Source: Methylorubrum sp. B1-46
GTDB taxonomy: Bacteria > Pseudomonadota > Alphaproteobacteria > Rhizobiales > Beijerinckiaceae
DNA: 64,000 nucleotides
Direction of reading: 5' to 3'
Assembly: GCF_021117295.1 (NCBI RefSeq)
Contig: NZ_CP088247.1
Location: 3,115,001 to 3,179,000, forward strand
The notes beneath the pieces are model-generated. The model searched no databases. It was not told the origin of the DNA and saw nothing but the letters and a program-made list of their open reading frames with translations. The translations under genes and the position numbers were made by a program. Below, in pieces: positions 30,091 through 39,625 of the stretch. Position 1 is the first letter of the stretch, and each line of letters opens with the position of its first letter.

Positions 30091-30828
30091 ATGAAGAAGG
30101 TCTACCCGGATCCGAAGGCGGCGCTCGCCGGCCTGCTGCGCGACGGCATGACGATCATGGCCGGCGGCTTCGGCCTGTGCGGCATTCCGGACGAGCTGAT
30201 CGACGCGATCCAGGCCTCCGGCGTGAAGGATCTGACCGTCGTCTCCAACAATGCCGGCATCGACGGCGTCGGCTTGGGCAAGCTGCTCGATACCCGCCAG
30301 GTGAAGAAGATGATCTCGTCCTATGTCGGCGAGAACAAGGAATTCGCCCGCCAGTATCTCGGCGGCGAGCTTGAGATCGAATTCAACCCTCAGGGCACGC
30401 TGGCCGAACGCATTCGCGCCGGCGGCGCCGGCATCCCGGCCTTCTTCACTAAGACCGGCGTCGGCACCAAGGTCGCCGAGGGCAAGGAGGTGCGCGAGTT
30501 CGACGGCGAGAGCTACGTGATGGAGCGCGGGCTGTTCGCGGATCTGGCCATCGTCCACGCTTGGAAGGGCGATACCGAGGGCAACCTTGTCTACCGGAAG
30601 ACGGCGCGCAACTTCAATCCGATGATGGCCACCGCCGCCGAGGTGACGGTGGCGCAGGTCGAGCACCTCGTCGAGCCCGGCGAGATCGACCCCGATCACA
30701 TCCACACGCCGGGCATCTTCATCGGCCGCATCCTCCATGTGCCGACTCGCGAGAAGCGCATCGAGCAGCGCACCGTGCGCAAGCGCAAGGAGCCGGAGAC
30801 GGCGGCCGCCGGCGGCGGACAGATCTGA
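30091..30828 (+). CDS. scoA: 3-oxoacid CoA-transferase subunit A
   Basis: Alpha subunit of a family I CoA-transferase, most like succinyl-CoA:3-ketoacid CoA-transferase, which activates acetoacetate and links it to central metabolism and PHB turnover. The 245-residue protein shows GGFGLCGIPDELIDAI near the start, GIPAFFTKTGVGT and EFDGESYVMERGLFADLAIVHAWKGD in the middle, and IHTPGIFIGRI at the end. It is slightly longer than usual owing to a basic/acidic tail. The ATG at 30091 has GAGGAAGGG upstream. Subunit B follows 108 bases later. Specificity (SCOT versus 3-oxoadipate transferase) is inferred. Confidence 0.92.
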   Translation: MKKVYPDPKAALAGLLRDGMTIMAGGFGLCGIPDELIDAIQASGVKDLTVVSNNAGIDGVGLGKLLDTRQVKKMISSYVGENKEFARQYLGGELEIEFNPQGTLAERIRAGGAGIPAFFTKTGVGTKVAEGKEVREFDGESYVMERGLFADLAIVHAWKGDTEGNLVYRKTARNFNPMMATAAEVTVAQVEHLVEPGEIDPDHIHTPGIFIGRILHVPTREKRIEQRTVRKRKEPETAAAGGGQI

Positions 30829-30936
30829 ACCGAACAATCGGCCGAGAGGCCGCGAGCGCGACGGTGCGTCGCCGCCGACCGGGGCGGACGGCGCCTCGTC
30901 GCTTCCGGCGATGCGCCAAACGAGGGAACGTCGAAA

Positions 30937-31596
<660 letters not shown>

Positions 31597-31771
31597 GATG
31601 CGCAAGCCCGGCAGGGGGAGGGCGGCCCGTTTCGGGACGTCTTCCGCCGGCCGCGGGCGGGCATGGCTAAGCAGGCATTAATCGGGATCGTCGAAAGCTT
31701 CGCATCGATCGGGACGGCGCCGTGAGAGCGCACCGGTCGGGGAGCTTTTCGCGATACGAAGGTGCGTGTGT

Positions 31772-32179
31772 ATGCGTAGCGTTCCGGGAACGGACAACGT
31801 CATCCCCTTTCGCCGCCCGGCTGCGGCGCGGCAGGGAGCCATCGCCTCCGAGTTCGGGGCCGTCGCGGCACCGCGGAGCCGTTCGCGGGCCGACCAGCGC
31901 AGCCTGATGGATGCGGTCTACGCCACGGGCAGCCTGCGGGTGGCAGCGGGCGACCGCGAGACCAAGCTGATCGCCTCGCGCCTTCAGGTCTACGGCTTCC
32001 TGACCATCGAGGAGATGGGCGAGGACGGCTCGCTGCGCCGCCTGCGTCCGTCAGAGGCGATCCGCGCCCGTTCCGAGCGGCCGTGGCGCCTGTCGAAAGC
32101 CGGCTACGGCTCGGGCCTCGCGGTCACGATCCCCTCCGTCGACGACTTCTTGTTTGAGCCGGCTGGCCTTCCGGCCTGA
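31772..32179 (+). CDS. Hypothetical protein
   Basis: A 135-residue soluble protein (MRSVPGTDNVIPFRR...). The N-terminal ~40 residues are basic and probably disordered. The rest (LMDAVYATGSLRVAAGDRETKLIASRLQVYGFLTIEEM, then SIPSVDDFLFEP-like end) looks folded, with helical then beta pattern resembling a degenerate helix-turn-helix, but I cannot name a family. The start could be ATG 31772 or GTG 31766. A T-run with a short hairpin overlaps the stop and may terminate transcription. Confidence 0.7.
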   Translation: MRSVPGTDNVIPFRRPAAARQGAIASEFGAVAAPRSRSRADQRSLMDAVYATGSLRVAAGDRETKLIASRLQVYGFLTIEEMGEDGSLRRLRPSEAIRARSERPWRLSKAGYGSGLAVTIPSVDDFLFEPAGLPA

Positions 32180-32185
32180 TTTTTT
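32162..32185 (+). terminator. Possible terminator overlapping the stop of the preceding gene
   Basis: GGCC-TTCC-GGCC hairpin, extendable with one mismatch, then TGATTTTTT. The stop TGA sits inside it. The stem is short, so termination is only probable. Confidence 0.45.
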
Positions 32186-32219
32186 CGAGGCTGCGATCGG
32201 TGCGCGGCTGTCCACAGGC

Positions 32220-33065
32220 TCAGGTCCGCTCGCCATCCTCGTCCCTGCCGCCGGTCAGCGCCGTCCCACGCTCGCCACGAAGAAGGCGCCCCTGCATCTC
32301 GGCGGCGCGGCGGGCCGATCGCGCGTGTCTCGGTGAGACGGCCTTGGAAGGCGACATGCCCCGCTTGACCGCCAGGAGATCCGGATCCCCCCAGCGCGCC
32401 AACAGGGCCTGGAACGCCGCGTGGCGGGCGGGATCGAAGGGGATGCGGCGGCCGAGCCCGTCCTTGTAGGGGTGCGGTGGATGCAGCCCGCCGCAGGGCA
32501 CGAAGCCCTCAGGGATCGGCATCGTTGCCGCGTGGGTGCGCCTAGCCCGCAGCAGCTCCGGCAGGAGGTGCGTGTGCGGTCCTTCGCGGCTCCTCTCTCC
32601 GGGACCGGGAATCGGTGCGGTCACCTCGATCCGGCCGATGCGCGCGCAAAAAATCCGGTGCGGGCTCATTGCCACGAGGCACGGGCCGATCGGATTACCG
32701 GGAGCGAAGACCGGCCGCCCGAGGCCCGCACGCAGGCAGGCGATGACCTCCAGGTCGCTCGTGCGCACGCAGGCATCGACCGCCAGCAGCCCGAGACCGA
32801 GATCGAACAGGATCGCCTCACGATCCTCCTCGCGCGCCGCCCCCCGATCGGGACCGAGTTCGGTCACGACGCTCCGCCCGCTCATGGCGCAGGCCGATAG
32901 GGGCAGGCAGAGCGCCACGGCGTGATTGTAGCCGCCGGAGAAGCCGGTCTCGTAGGCGATGGGCCTGAGATCGGCGCTCGGCGTCAGCGCGATGGCGCCG
33001 CGGGCAGTGGCGAGTCCGATCCGCGCATCGGGCAGCGCCCGCACCGGCTCGTCCGCCTTGCGCAT
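32220..33065 (-). CDS. DUF6925-like hypothetical protein, N-terminus uncertain
   Basis: A 281-residue frame from the ATG at 33065. The reading frame continues upstream with clearly coding sequence (…DVEALLRDALADASV, then AWSLGSFGALAEF leading into MRKADEPVRAL) but has no ATG, GTG or TTG before the guaA stop. An out-of-frame ATG at 33165 with GGAAG upstream would enter this frame if one G of its GGG were missing, so a one-base frameshift at the very start is likely. The body has motifs YETGFSGGYNHAVALCLP and CLVAMSPHRIFCARIGRIEV. The C-terminus (LLARWGDPDLLAVKRG) is basic. The protein resembles proteins annotated DUF6925, without a known function. Confidence 0.7.
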   Translation of the reverse strand: MRKADEPVRALPDARIGLATARGAIALTPSADLRPIAYETGFSGGYNHAVALCLPLSACAMSGRSVVTELGPDRGAAREEDREAILFDLGLGLLAVDACVRTSDLEVIACLRAGLGRPVFAPGNPIGPCLVAMSPHRIFCARIGRIEVTAPIPGPGERSREGPHTHLLPELLRARRTHAATMPIPEGFVPCGGLHPPHPYKDGLGRRIPFDPARHAAFQALLARWGDPDLLAVKRGMSPSKAVSPRHARSARRAAEMQGRLLRGERGTALTGGRDEDGERT

Positions 33066-33218
33066 GAATTCGGCGAGGGCGCCGAAGCTGCCAAGGCTCC
33101 AAGCGACGCTGGCATCGGCCAGGGCATCGCGGAGGAGTGCTTCGACGTCAGCACTCGCTGCCCATGGTCTTCCGCGCGCGCCGATGCCCTGAATCTTCGT
33201 GTTTGGGTGGATCCAGGG

Positions 33219-34784
33219 TCACTCCCACTCGATCGTGCCGGGCGGCTTCGAGGTGATGTCGTAGGTCACCCGGTTGATGCCCTTCACCTCGTTGATGATC
33301 CGCGTCGCCACGCGGCCGAGGAAGGCCATGTCGAAGGGGTAGAAATCGGCGGTCATGCCGTCGACGGAGGTGACGGCGCGCAGCGCGCAGACGTGGTCGT
33401 AGGTGCGCCCGTCGCCCATCACGCCCACCGTTTTCACCGGCAGGATCACCGCGAAGGCCTGCCAGATCGTGTCGTAGAGGCCGGCCTGCCGGATCTCGTC
33501 GAGATAGATCGCGTCGGCCTTGCGCAGGGCCTCCAGCTTCTCGCGGGTGATCGTGCCAGGGCAGCGGATAGCAAGGCCGGGGCCGGGGAAGGGGTGGCGG
33601 CCGACGAAGGCCTCGGGCAGGCCGAGCTCACGGCCCAGCAGCCGCACCTCGTCCTTGAACAGCTCGCGCAGCGGCTCGACGAGTCGCATGTTCATGCGCT
33701 CGGGCAGGCCACCGACATTGTGGTGGCTCTTGATCGTCACCGAGGGACCGCCGGAGAACGAAACGCTCTCGATCACGTCCGGGTAGAGCGTGCCCTGGGC
33801 GAGGAAGGCGGCACCGCCGATCTTCTTGGCCTCGGCCTCGAACACGTCGATGAACAGGCGGCCGATCGTCTTGCGCTTCACCTCCGGGTCATCGACTCCT
33901 TCGAGCGCGCCGATGAACAGATCCTGCGCCTGAACGTGGACGAGGGGGATGTTGTAGTGGTCGCGGAACAGGCGCACGACCTCGTCGCCCTCGCCGAGGC
34001 GCATCAGCCCGTGGTCGACGAAGACGCAGGTGAGCTGATCGCCGATCGCCTCGTGGATCAGAACGGCCGCGACCGAGGAATCGACGCCGCCGGACAGGCC
34101 GCAGATCACCTTCTCCTTGCCGACCTGCTCGCGGATCTTGGCGATCGCCTCCTCGCGGTAGGTGCCCATGGTCCAGTCGCCGGAGCAGCCGGCGATGTCG
34201 CGCACGAAGTTGCGGATCAGCAGGGCGCCGTGGGGCGTGTGGTGCACCTCCGGATGGAACTGGACGGCGTAGTAGTGCCGGACTTCGTCCGCGACCGCCG
34301 CGAAGGGGGCGTTGCGCGACAGCGCGATGGTGGTGAATCCGTCCGGAAGCTTGGTGACGCGGTCACCGTGGCTCATCCAGACCGGATACTTCTCGCCGAC
34401 ATGCCAGACGCCCTTGAAGAGCGGCGAATCGGATAGGATCTCGACCTCGGCGCGGCCGAACTCGGCATGATGGCCGCCCTCGACTTCGCCGCCGAGCTGG
34501 GCCGCCATGGTCTGCTGGCCGTAGCAGATGCCGAAGACCGGCACGCCGGATTCGAAAATTTTTTGCGGCGCGCGCGGCGACAGATCCGTCGTGACCGATT
34601 CCGGGCCGCCGGACAGGATCACGCCCTTGGGTCGGTGCTCGTCGAAGGCGGCCTCGGCCTTCGTGAACGGCACGATCTCGCAATAGACGCCCTCCTCGCG
34701 CACGCGGCGGGCAATGAGCTGCGTCACCTGGGAGCCGAAATCGACGATCAGGATCTTGTCGTGGTGGGACGTGTCGATGGTCAT
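33219..34784 (-). CDS. guaA: GMP synthase (glutamine-hydrolysing)
   Basis: Converts XMP to GMP with glutamine and ATP. The 521-residue protein has the class I glutamine amidotransferase domain (FGICYGQQ with Cys87; FHPEVHHT with His177/Glu179). Next comes the ATP-pyrophosphatase domain with P-loop [13 protein letters not shown] (229-241) and the C-terminal dimerisation domain ending [10 protein letters not shown], the family terminus. It works after GuaB, which is encoded about 9 kb downstream on the same strand but not in an operon with it. ATG at 34784. Confidence 0.98.
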   Translation of the reverse strand: MTIDTSHHDKILIVDFGSQVTQLIARRVREEGVYCEIVPFTKAEAAFDEHRPKGVILSGGPESVTTDLSPRAPQKIFESGVPVFGICYGQQTMAAQLGGEVEGGHHAEFGRAEVEILSDSPLFKGVWHVGEKYPVWMSHGDRVTKLPDGFTTIALSRNAPFAAVADEVRHYYAVQFHPEVHHTPHGALLIRNFVRDIAGCSGDWTMGTYREEAIAKIREQVGKEKVICGLSGGVDSSVAAVLIHEAIGDQLTCVFVDHGLMRLGEGDEVVRLFRDHYNIPLVHVQAQDLFIGALEGVDDPEVKRKTIGRLFIDVFEAEAKKIGGAAFLAQGTLYPDVIESVSFSGGPSVTIKSHHNVGGLPERMNMRLVEPLRELFKDEVRLLGRELGLPEAFVGRHPFPGPGLAIRCPGTITREKLEALRKADAIYLDEIRQAGLYDTIWQAFAVILPVKTVGVMGDGRTYDHVCALRAVTSVDGMTADFYPFDMAFLGRVATRIINEVKGINRVTYDITSKPPGTIEWE

Positions 34785-35146
34785 GCTGCCTCGGGCCTTC
34801 TGCGATACCGGTTAGACGAGGCCTCGGGACGGCGCAACGCGCGTGATGACGGGAGCAGGGCCGTCGATCAGGGCGGAGGCAGCAAGTTTTCGACACGAAG
34901 CGCCCCAAAACGGAGCGTGTTCCGACCAAGACGAGGCTTCAAACAGGCAGAGAGCTCAGGAAGCCCGCAACCTTCGCCGCGGCAACAACCTCTACCCGAA
35001 GGTAAAATCCATCAAATGATCGCTTTAGGCGGCCTCCCGATCTGCGAGAGCACCTGCGATCGGCCTCAGACCACTTCCGTTAATCTGGCGTTCACGGTTT
35101 CAGGGCGACACGGCACCCCCTCGAAACGGACAGGAGTCATCCGACC
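34785..35146. other. Intergenic region with no supported gene
   Basis: 362 bases between divergent guaA and the 75-residue secreted protein gene. Open frames lack family features. It holds the two promoters, but I cannot point to a confident consensus. Confidence 0.35.
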
Positions 35147-35374
35147 ATGAGAGCTGCCCTCTTCGGAATCGCCGTCACGCTCGCAGGTTTCGGCGCCGCC
35201 GCGCCGGCCCAGGCCCTTCCCCTTTCCGGTGCCGCTCCGCTGTCTGACGGCCTCTTCCAGCAGGCTCAGTACAGCCGCCGTGTCATTCGCGGCCCGCGCT
35301 GCAAGACCGTCGTCACCAAGCGCCGCGGCCGTTTCGGCCGGGTGGTCGTCACCCGCGAGCGCCGCTGCTTCTGA
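35147..35374 (+). CDS. Small secreted basic protein
   Basis: A 75-residue protein with a signal peptide (MRAALFGIAVTLAGFGAAAP, cleavage at AQA-LP) and a short, very basic mature part (SRRVIRGPRCKTVVTKRRGRF) with two cysteines (RCKT and ERRCF), probably disulfide-linked in the periplasm. Comparable small RxxRC-type exported proteins are frequent in Methylobacterium and rhizobia, and their function is unknown. AGGAG lies ahead of the ATG, and a strong terminator follows 28 bases after the stop, so the gene is monocistronic. Confidence 0.8.
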   Translation: MRAALFGIAVTLAGFGAAAPAQALPLSGAAPLSDGLFQQAQYSRRVIRGPRCKTVVTKRRGRFGRVVVTRERRCF

Positions 35375-35776
35375 TCAGCGCTTTCTCACGCCGAACGACG
35401 AACGGCCCCCGGAGACGGGGGCCGTTTCTGTTTGGATCGAACGCCGACACGTGGATGCAAGGTGCGGCGCGCCGCTCGCGTCCGGGCGACAGCCCGCGAA
35501 CCTCATCGATCTGCGGTCACGAGGCCGAGATACGATCAGTGCCGGAGGCAACCTGCCGCAACCATGCGGCGCGATCCGAACAAAACGCGTCGACACGAGC
35601 TTGTGGCCCAGTATTCCGGTTGAGATTTGATTCATCTCATTGATGAAATGCGTCCAATCATAGATTGTGCTGACCGCGCCTGCTCCCACCATCGCATGTA
35701 TCGGCGCGGCCGTTCGCACGCGCACGTGTCGGGTGGCCCCTCAGGTGTCCCTGACTGCATCGAAGGAAATGCCCCG
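35375..35776. other. Intergenic region with terminator and small inverted repeat
   Basis: 402 bases. After the terminator at 35402-35433 no gene is supported. Near 35628-35647 ATTCATC-TCATT-GATGAAA forms a 7-bp inverted repeat in a noticeably AT-richer stretch, about 130 bases upstream of the Ntn-hydrolase start; it may be an operator. Confidence 0.4.
35402..35433 (+). terminator. Intrinsic terminator
   Basis: Nine-base-pair perfect stem ACGGCCCCC / GGGGGCCGT with a GGAGAC loop, followed by TTCTGTTT. It ends the small secreted protein gene. Confidence 0.88.
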
Positions 35777-36853
35777 ATGCTGCGGATGTGGCCGATCAGG
35801 ATCGTTGCGTCGGCCGTGGCGTTTTGCGCCGCGCTCCCGATTGCCGTCGAATCCGCGCATGCGTGCTCGCGCTTCGTCTATCTCGGACAGGACGGCAAGA
35901 TTTTCACGGCCCGGTCGATGGACTGGGCCCGGCCGATCCAAACCAGTCTCTACATCCTGCCGCGAGGCATGGAGCGCAACGGTGAGGTCGGACCAAACTC
36001 GATCCGGTGGACGTCGAAGTACGGATCTTTGGTCGCGACGGCGTTCGACAACTCCACCTCCGACGGCGCGAACGAACCGGGGCTGAACGTCAATATTCTC
36101 TGGCTCGAAGAATCGCAGTACCCCGCCTTCGACGGCACCGGTCGGCCCGGTCTCGCAGTGTCGGCGTGGGCGCAATACGCTCTCGACAACTTCGCGACGG
36201 TCGCTGAAGCGGTGGCCGCGTTGGAGAAGCAGCCCTTCACGCTCGTGACCGGCATGATCCCCGGCACCGACATCACGACGAACGTCCATCTGTCGCTGTC
36301 CGACTCGAGCGGGGACAGCGCCATCATCGAGTACATCAACGGCAAGCAAGTCATTCATCACGGTCGGCAATACCAAGTGATGACCAATTCACCGACCTAC
36401 GACCAGCAACTCGCTCTCGCCTCATACTGGTCTCAGATCGGCGGCACTGTGATGCTGCCTGGTACGAGCCGTGCCTCCGACCGCTTCGCTCGCGCCGCCT
36501 TCTACGTCAAATCGATTCCGCCGACCGGCGCCCCCGACCGGCTCCTGGCCAGCGTGTACGGGATCATCCGCAACATCTCCGTGCCGCTCGGGGTCTCGAC
36601 GCCGGATCAACCGGATATCTCATCGACGCGCTGGCGCACCGTCTTCGATCACAAGCGCCGCTTGTATTTCTTCGAATCCGCGCTGTCGCCGAACACGTTC
36701 TGGACCGACCTCAACCAGATCGATTTCTCGCAGGAGACGGGAAAAGTGATGAAGCTCGACCTCGGGGTCGATGAGGCCAATGTCTTCGCCGGCGACGCGA
36801 CACGATCCTATCGCGAAGCCAAGCCTTTTCCGTTTGCCGGCCTGCCGCAATAG
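35777..36853 (+). CDS. Exported choloylglycine hydrolase/penicillin V acylase-family protein
   Basis: A 358-residue linear amide C-N hydrolase of the Ntn superfamily. A signal peptide (IVASAVAFCAALPIAVESAHA) ends immediately before Cys30. Cleavage would expose this cysteine as the nucleophile: C-SRFVYLGQDGKIFTARSMDW, with the conserved Arg and Asp of the family. Further blocks: LNVNILWLEESQYP and YQVMTNSPTYDQQLALASYW (conserved Asn/Thr-Asn-Ser-Pro region). Related enzymes hydrolyse bile salts, penicillin V or N-acyl homoserine lactones, so a role in acyl-homoserine lactone or amide turnover is possible. Codon use looks less GC-extreme than the neighbours. ATG at 35777 is preferred; the frame runs further upstream. 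Confidence 0.88.
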   Translation: MLRMWPIRIVASAVAFCAALPIAVESAHACSRFVYLGQDGKIFTARSMDWARPIQTSLYILPRGMERNGEVGPNSIRWTSKYGSLVATAFDNSTSDGANEPGLNVNILWLEESQYPAFDGTGRPGLAVSAWAQYALDNFATVAEAVAALEKQPFTLVTGMIPGTDITTNVHLSLSDSSGDSAIIEYINGKQVIHHGRQYQVMTNSPTYDQQLALASYWSQIGGTVMLPGTSRASDRFARAAFYVKSIPPTGAPDRLLASVYGIIRNISVPLGVSTPDQPDISSTRWRTVFDHKRRLYFFESALSPNTFWTDLNQIDFSQETGKVMKLDLGVDEANVFAGDATRSYREAKPFPFAGLPQ

Positions 36854-36919
36854 AGCTGCATCCGATCAGGCGCGGCTGTCGGTGCGCCGTCCCGAGGACG
36901 GAGTTCGGCCTGTCCTAAA

Positions 36920-36965
36920 GCATCGTCCCGAAAGGTAGCCACCGGCTTTCGGAAAAAGACGATGC
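36920..36965. repeat. REP-type palindrome, single copy
   Basis: Opens GCATCGTCCCGAAAGGTAGCC and closes CGGCTTTCGGAAAAAGACGATGC. It is an inverted copy of the element repeated at 22251-22418. Confidence 0.8.
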
Positions 36966-36980
36966 ACGAACAAGAGGAGA

Positions 36981-37016
36981 GAGCATCGTGCTGGATCTGA
37001 TATCCAGCACGATGCT
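36981..37016. repeat. Perfect 16-bp-arm palindrome at gene end
   Basis: GAGCATCGTGCTGGAT, a short centre, then ATCCAGCACGATGCTC, arms fully complementary. The outer GAGCATCGT/ACGATGCTC is shared with the element at 43587. It abuts the stop codon of the alpha/beta hydrolase and could end transcripts from either side or protect mRNA 3' ends. Confidence 0.75.
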
Positions 37017-38045
37017 CTAAGACTTCAACAGGCCGTGGCCGCGCATCCAGGCCATGAACAGGGCGGGCCAGGCCGCCGCCGGACTGCCCGGTACGCCGAG
37101 CCCGAAACCGTGGCCGCCGCGCTCGAACAGGTGCATCTCCGCCGGCACCTTCGCCGCGCGCAGGGCCGCGTACATCAGCAGGGGATGGTCGGTGACCGCG
37201 ATCCGGTCGTCGGAGGCCTGGACCATGAAGACCGGCGGCGTCCGCTCGTTGACCTGAACCTCCACCGAGTAGGCCCGCCGCCGCGCATCCGGCGGATCGT
37301 CGCCCACGAGCACCCGGCGGCTCGACATGGTGCGGTCGAACGGCGCCCGCATGGTGATGATCGGATAGATCAGCCCGGCGAAGGAGGGGCGGGCACTCAG
37401 GCCGTCTGCATCGTCCATGTCGTCGTAGAGATCCTGCTCGGCATCGGTCGCGGTCACGCCCATCAGGTGGCCGCCCGCGGAGAAGCCGAGCACGCCGATC
37501 CGGTCGGGATCGAGGCCGTATTCCTCCGCCTTCCAGCGGATCAGGCGCATGGCCCGCTGCGCGTCCTGGCGGGGCGCGTCGGGGCCGTCGCGCCATTCCT
37601 CGCTCGGGAGACGGTAGACCAGGACGAAGGCGGTGATGCCGGCGCGCGCCAGCCATTGTCCGACCGGAAGGCCCTCGTTGCCGATGTCGATGCGCAAATA
37701 ACCGCCGCCCGCGGCGATCAGGACGCCCGCCCCGTTCGGGCGCTGGGGCCGGATGACGAGGAGGCAAGGGCGCGCCACGGCGGTGATGACGCCGGTCAAG
37801 GTCTCGTCGAAGCGGTATTCCGAGCGGAACGGTCCGCCGCCCCCCGGCGGCAGATCCGGCCACAGGTCGATGACGTCGAGATCGGAGCCGGGCGCGGCCT
37901 TCGGCAAGGGCTGGACGACCTCGCCGGTCTGCGGACGGACCGGCAGCCGGAGAGCCGGTGGCAGGTCCGGCTGCTGCGCCCGCGCCCCGGCTCCTGCTAG
38001 CACCGTCGCCGTGCCTGCCAGGAGGGCTCGCCGATGGAGCGTCAT
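37017..38045 (-). CDS. Exported alpha/beta hydrolase (acetyl-xylan/BD-FAE-like)
   Basis: A 342-residue secreted hydrolase. The N-terminus MTLHRRALLAGTATVLAGAGARA is a signal peptide with an RR pair (Tat possible). The alpha/beta-hydrolase elements are the oxyanion HGG-like segment replaced by AAGGGYLRIDIGNEG, the nucleophile elbow GVLGFSAGGHLMG with the catalytic Ser, the Asp in ASDDRIAV, and the His in ERGGHGFGLG. The order resembles BD-FAE/esterase-lipase family proteins that act on acetylated sugars. The natural substrate is unknown. It lies between repeats and the RsmB-type gene on the same strand. Confidence 0.9.
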   Translation of the reverse strand: MTLHRRALLAGTATVLAGAGARAQQPDLPPALRLPVRPQTGEVVQPLPKAAPGSDLDVIDLWPDLPPGGGGPFRSEYRFDETLTGVITAVARPCLLVIRPQRPNGAGVLIAAGGGYLRIDIGNEGLPVGQWLARAGITAFVLVYRLPSEEWRDGPDAPRQDAQRAMRLIRWKAEEYGLDPDRIGVLGFSAGGHLMGVTATDAEQDLYDDMDDADGLSARPSFAGLIYPIITMRAPFDRTMSSRRVLVGDDPPDARRRAYSVEVQVNERTPPVFMVQASDDRIAVTDHPLLMYAALRAAKVPAEMHLFERGGHGFGLGVPGSPAAAWPALFMAWMRGHGLLKS

Positions 38046-38178
38046 GGTCTCGGCCTCGCCGTCATCGAAACTCCCGCTGCGGCACCGCGCAGGAATCTCG
38101 TCCGTGACGGCAGCCCCGCATGTCCGGCACGCGGCTGCCGAGACAACGGCGAAGGCGCGAGACCGATCCGCGTTCGAA

Positions 38179-39471
38179 TCAACTTTTGCGTGTCATCGTC
38201 GCGACATAGAAGCCGTCGGTGCCGGTGAGCGCCGGGCTCATCTGGATACCGCGCGCCGTCCGGCGGACCCGCTCGTCGAGACCTGGAACGGGGGCGAGAT
38301 CGGTCGCCGTCGCCTGGATCGCGGGGCCGGCACGCCGGAGCAGACCGTCCACGGCGGCGTCGTTCTCCTCGGGCAGGAGGGAGCAGGTGACGTAGACCAG
38401 GGTGCCGCCCGGCCGCAGGAGTTTGGCCGCGCGGTCGAGCACTTCGGCCTGCTCGGCCAGCCGGCCAGCGAGGCTGCCCGGCCGCAGGCGCCACTTGGCG
38501 TCAGGGTTGCGGCGCCACGTGCCGGTGCCGGTGCAGGGCGCATCGACCAGCACCCGATCGACCGTTCCGTCGAGATCAGCCAGCACGTCCGCGCGCGCCT
38601 TGCCGGTGCGCGGGGTGCGGACCTCCACCTCCGCGCCCGAGCGGCGCAGGCGCTCGTGGATCGGCGCGAGGCGGCGCGGATCGGCATCGGTGGCGATGAT
38701 CCGGGCGGCGTTGCCGGTGATCGCGGCGAGCGCCAGAGACTTGCCGCCCCCGCCCGCGCAGAGATCGACGATCGTCTCGCCCGGCCGCGCCCCTACGAGC
38801 AGGCTCGCGATTTGCGAGCCCTCGTCCTGGATCTCGAACCCGCCCTCGAGAAACAGCGGATCGACGTGCAGCGCCGGGCCGCGCCCATCCTCGCCGAGCG
38901 GAATGCGAAGGCCCAGCGGCGAGAGCGGCGTCGCCTCGGGCATCAGGTCGGCGAGCGCCGCAAGCGCGGCGTCGCGATCCTGCTTCAGGGTGTTGGCGCG
39001 GATGTCGAGCGGCGCCCGGCGGCCGAGCGCCCGCAACTCGGGCAGCAGCGCATCGCCGAACAAGGCAGCCAGCGAGGGCAGCACGAAGGCCGGTGCATCG
39101 CCCGCGACCTCGGGCGGCGCGTCAGCGAGGCTTCCCTCCGCCAGCCGCTTCCGCTCGTCCTCGGTCAGGGGAGGGGGGGCGAAGCGCGCGCCGTCGAACA
39201 GCGAGGCGATGCTCGGCTCGGCGAGGCCCCGCTGCAGGCGCAGCATGCCGATGACGATGGCGCGGCCGGTCTCGCCGCCCATGATCCAGGCGGCCGAGGC
39301 CCGGCGCCGCAGGCCGTCATAGACGAGGCTCGCGATCGCCGCGCGGTCGCCGGAGCCGGCGAAGCGGTGGGCGAGGCCCCAATCCTTGAGGGCGTCGGCG
39401 GCTGGGCGGCGACGTGCGGCGATGTCGTCGAGGATCTCGATGGCGGCGGAGAGGCGAGCGGAGGGGGTCAG
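38179..39471 (-). CDS. rsmB: RsmB-family 16S rRNA (cytosine-C5) methyltransferase with CTG start
   Basis: Methylates a cytosine in 16S rRNA using S-adenosylmethionine. The 430-residue reading includes a NusB-like N-terminal domain (TPSARLSAAIEILDDIAARRR, DWGLAHRFAGSGDRAAIASLV) and the Rossmann methyltransferase domain: VDLCAGGGGKSLALAA (SAM site), VLVDAPCTGTGTWRRNPD (motif IV Cys) and YVTCSLLPEEND (catalytic Cys, motif VI). The first ATG in frame (39282) would delete half of the NusB-like domain. No ATG, GTG or TTG lies upstream in frame. A CTG at 39471 opens exactly where homologues start (x-TPSARLSAA), with GGAG six bases before it. A rare CTG start is the best explanation. Confidence 0.88.
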   Translation of the reverse strand: MTPSARLSAAIEILDDIAARRRPAADALKDWGLAHRFAGSGDRAAIASLVYDGLRRRASAAWIMGGETGRAIVIGMLRLQRGLAEPSIASLFDGARFAPPPLTEDERKRLAEGSLADAPPEVAGDAPAFVLPSLAALFGDALLPELRALGRRAPLDIRANTLKQDRDAALAALADLMPEATPLSPLGLRIPLGEDGRGPALHVDPLFLEGGFEIQDEGSQIASLLVGARPGETIVDLCAGGGGKSLALAAITGNAARIIATDADPRRLAPIHERLRRSGAEVEVRTPRTGKARADVLADLDGTVDRVLVDAPCTGTGTWRRNPDAKWRLRPGSLAGRLAEQAEVLDRAAKLLRPGGTLVYVTCSLLPEENDAAVDGLLRRAGPAIQATATDLAPVPGLDERVRRTARGIQMSPALTGTDGFYVATMTRKS

Positions 39472-39625
39472 GATCGGCTCCGGAAACGTTTCGTTAAACT
39501 TGCCACCGTGCGGCCACGCTTGGACCCGCGGCCCGACACGTTACGGCCGAGCTTCCGGCTCTTTGCCCGTCCAGAACGGCACGATGGCCCCGTCCGTCAA
39601 GGACATGTGAGGAAAGGACCCTCGG

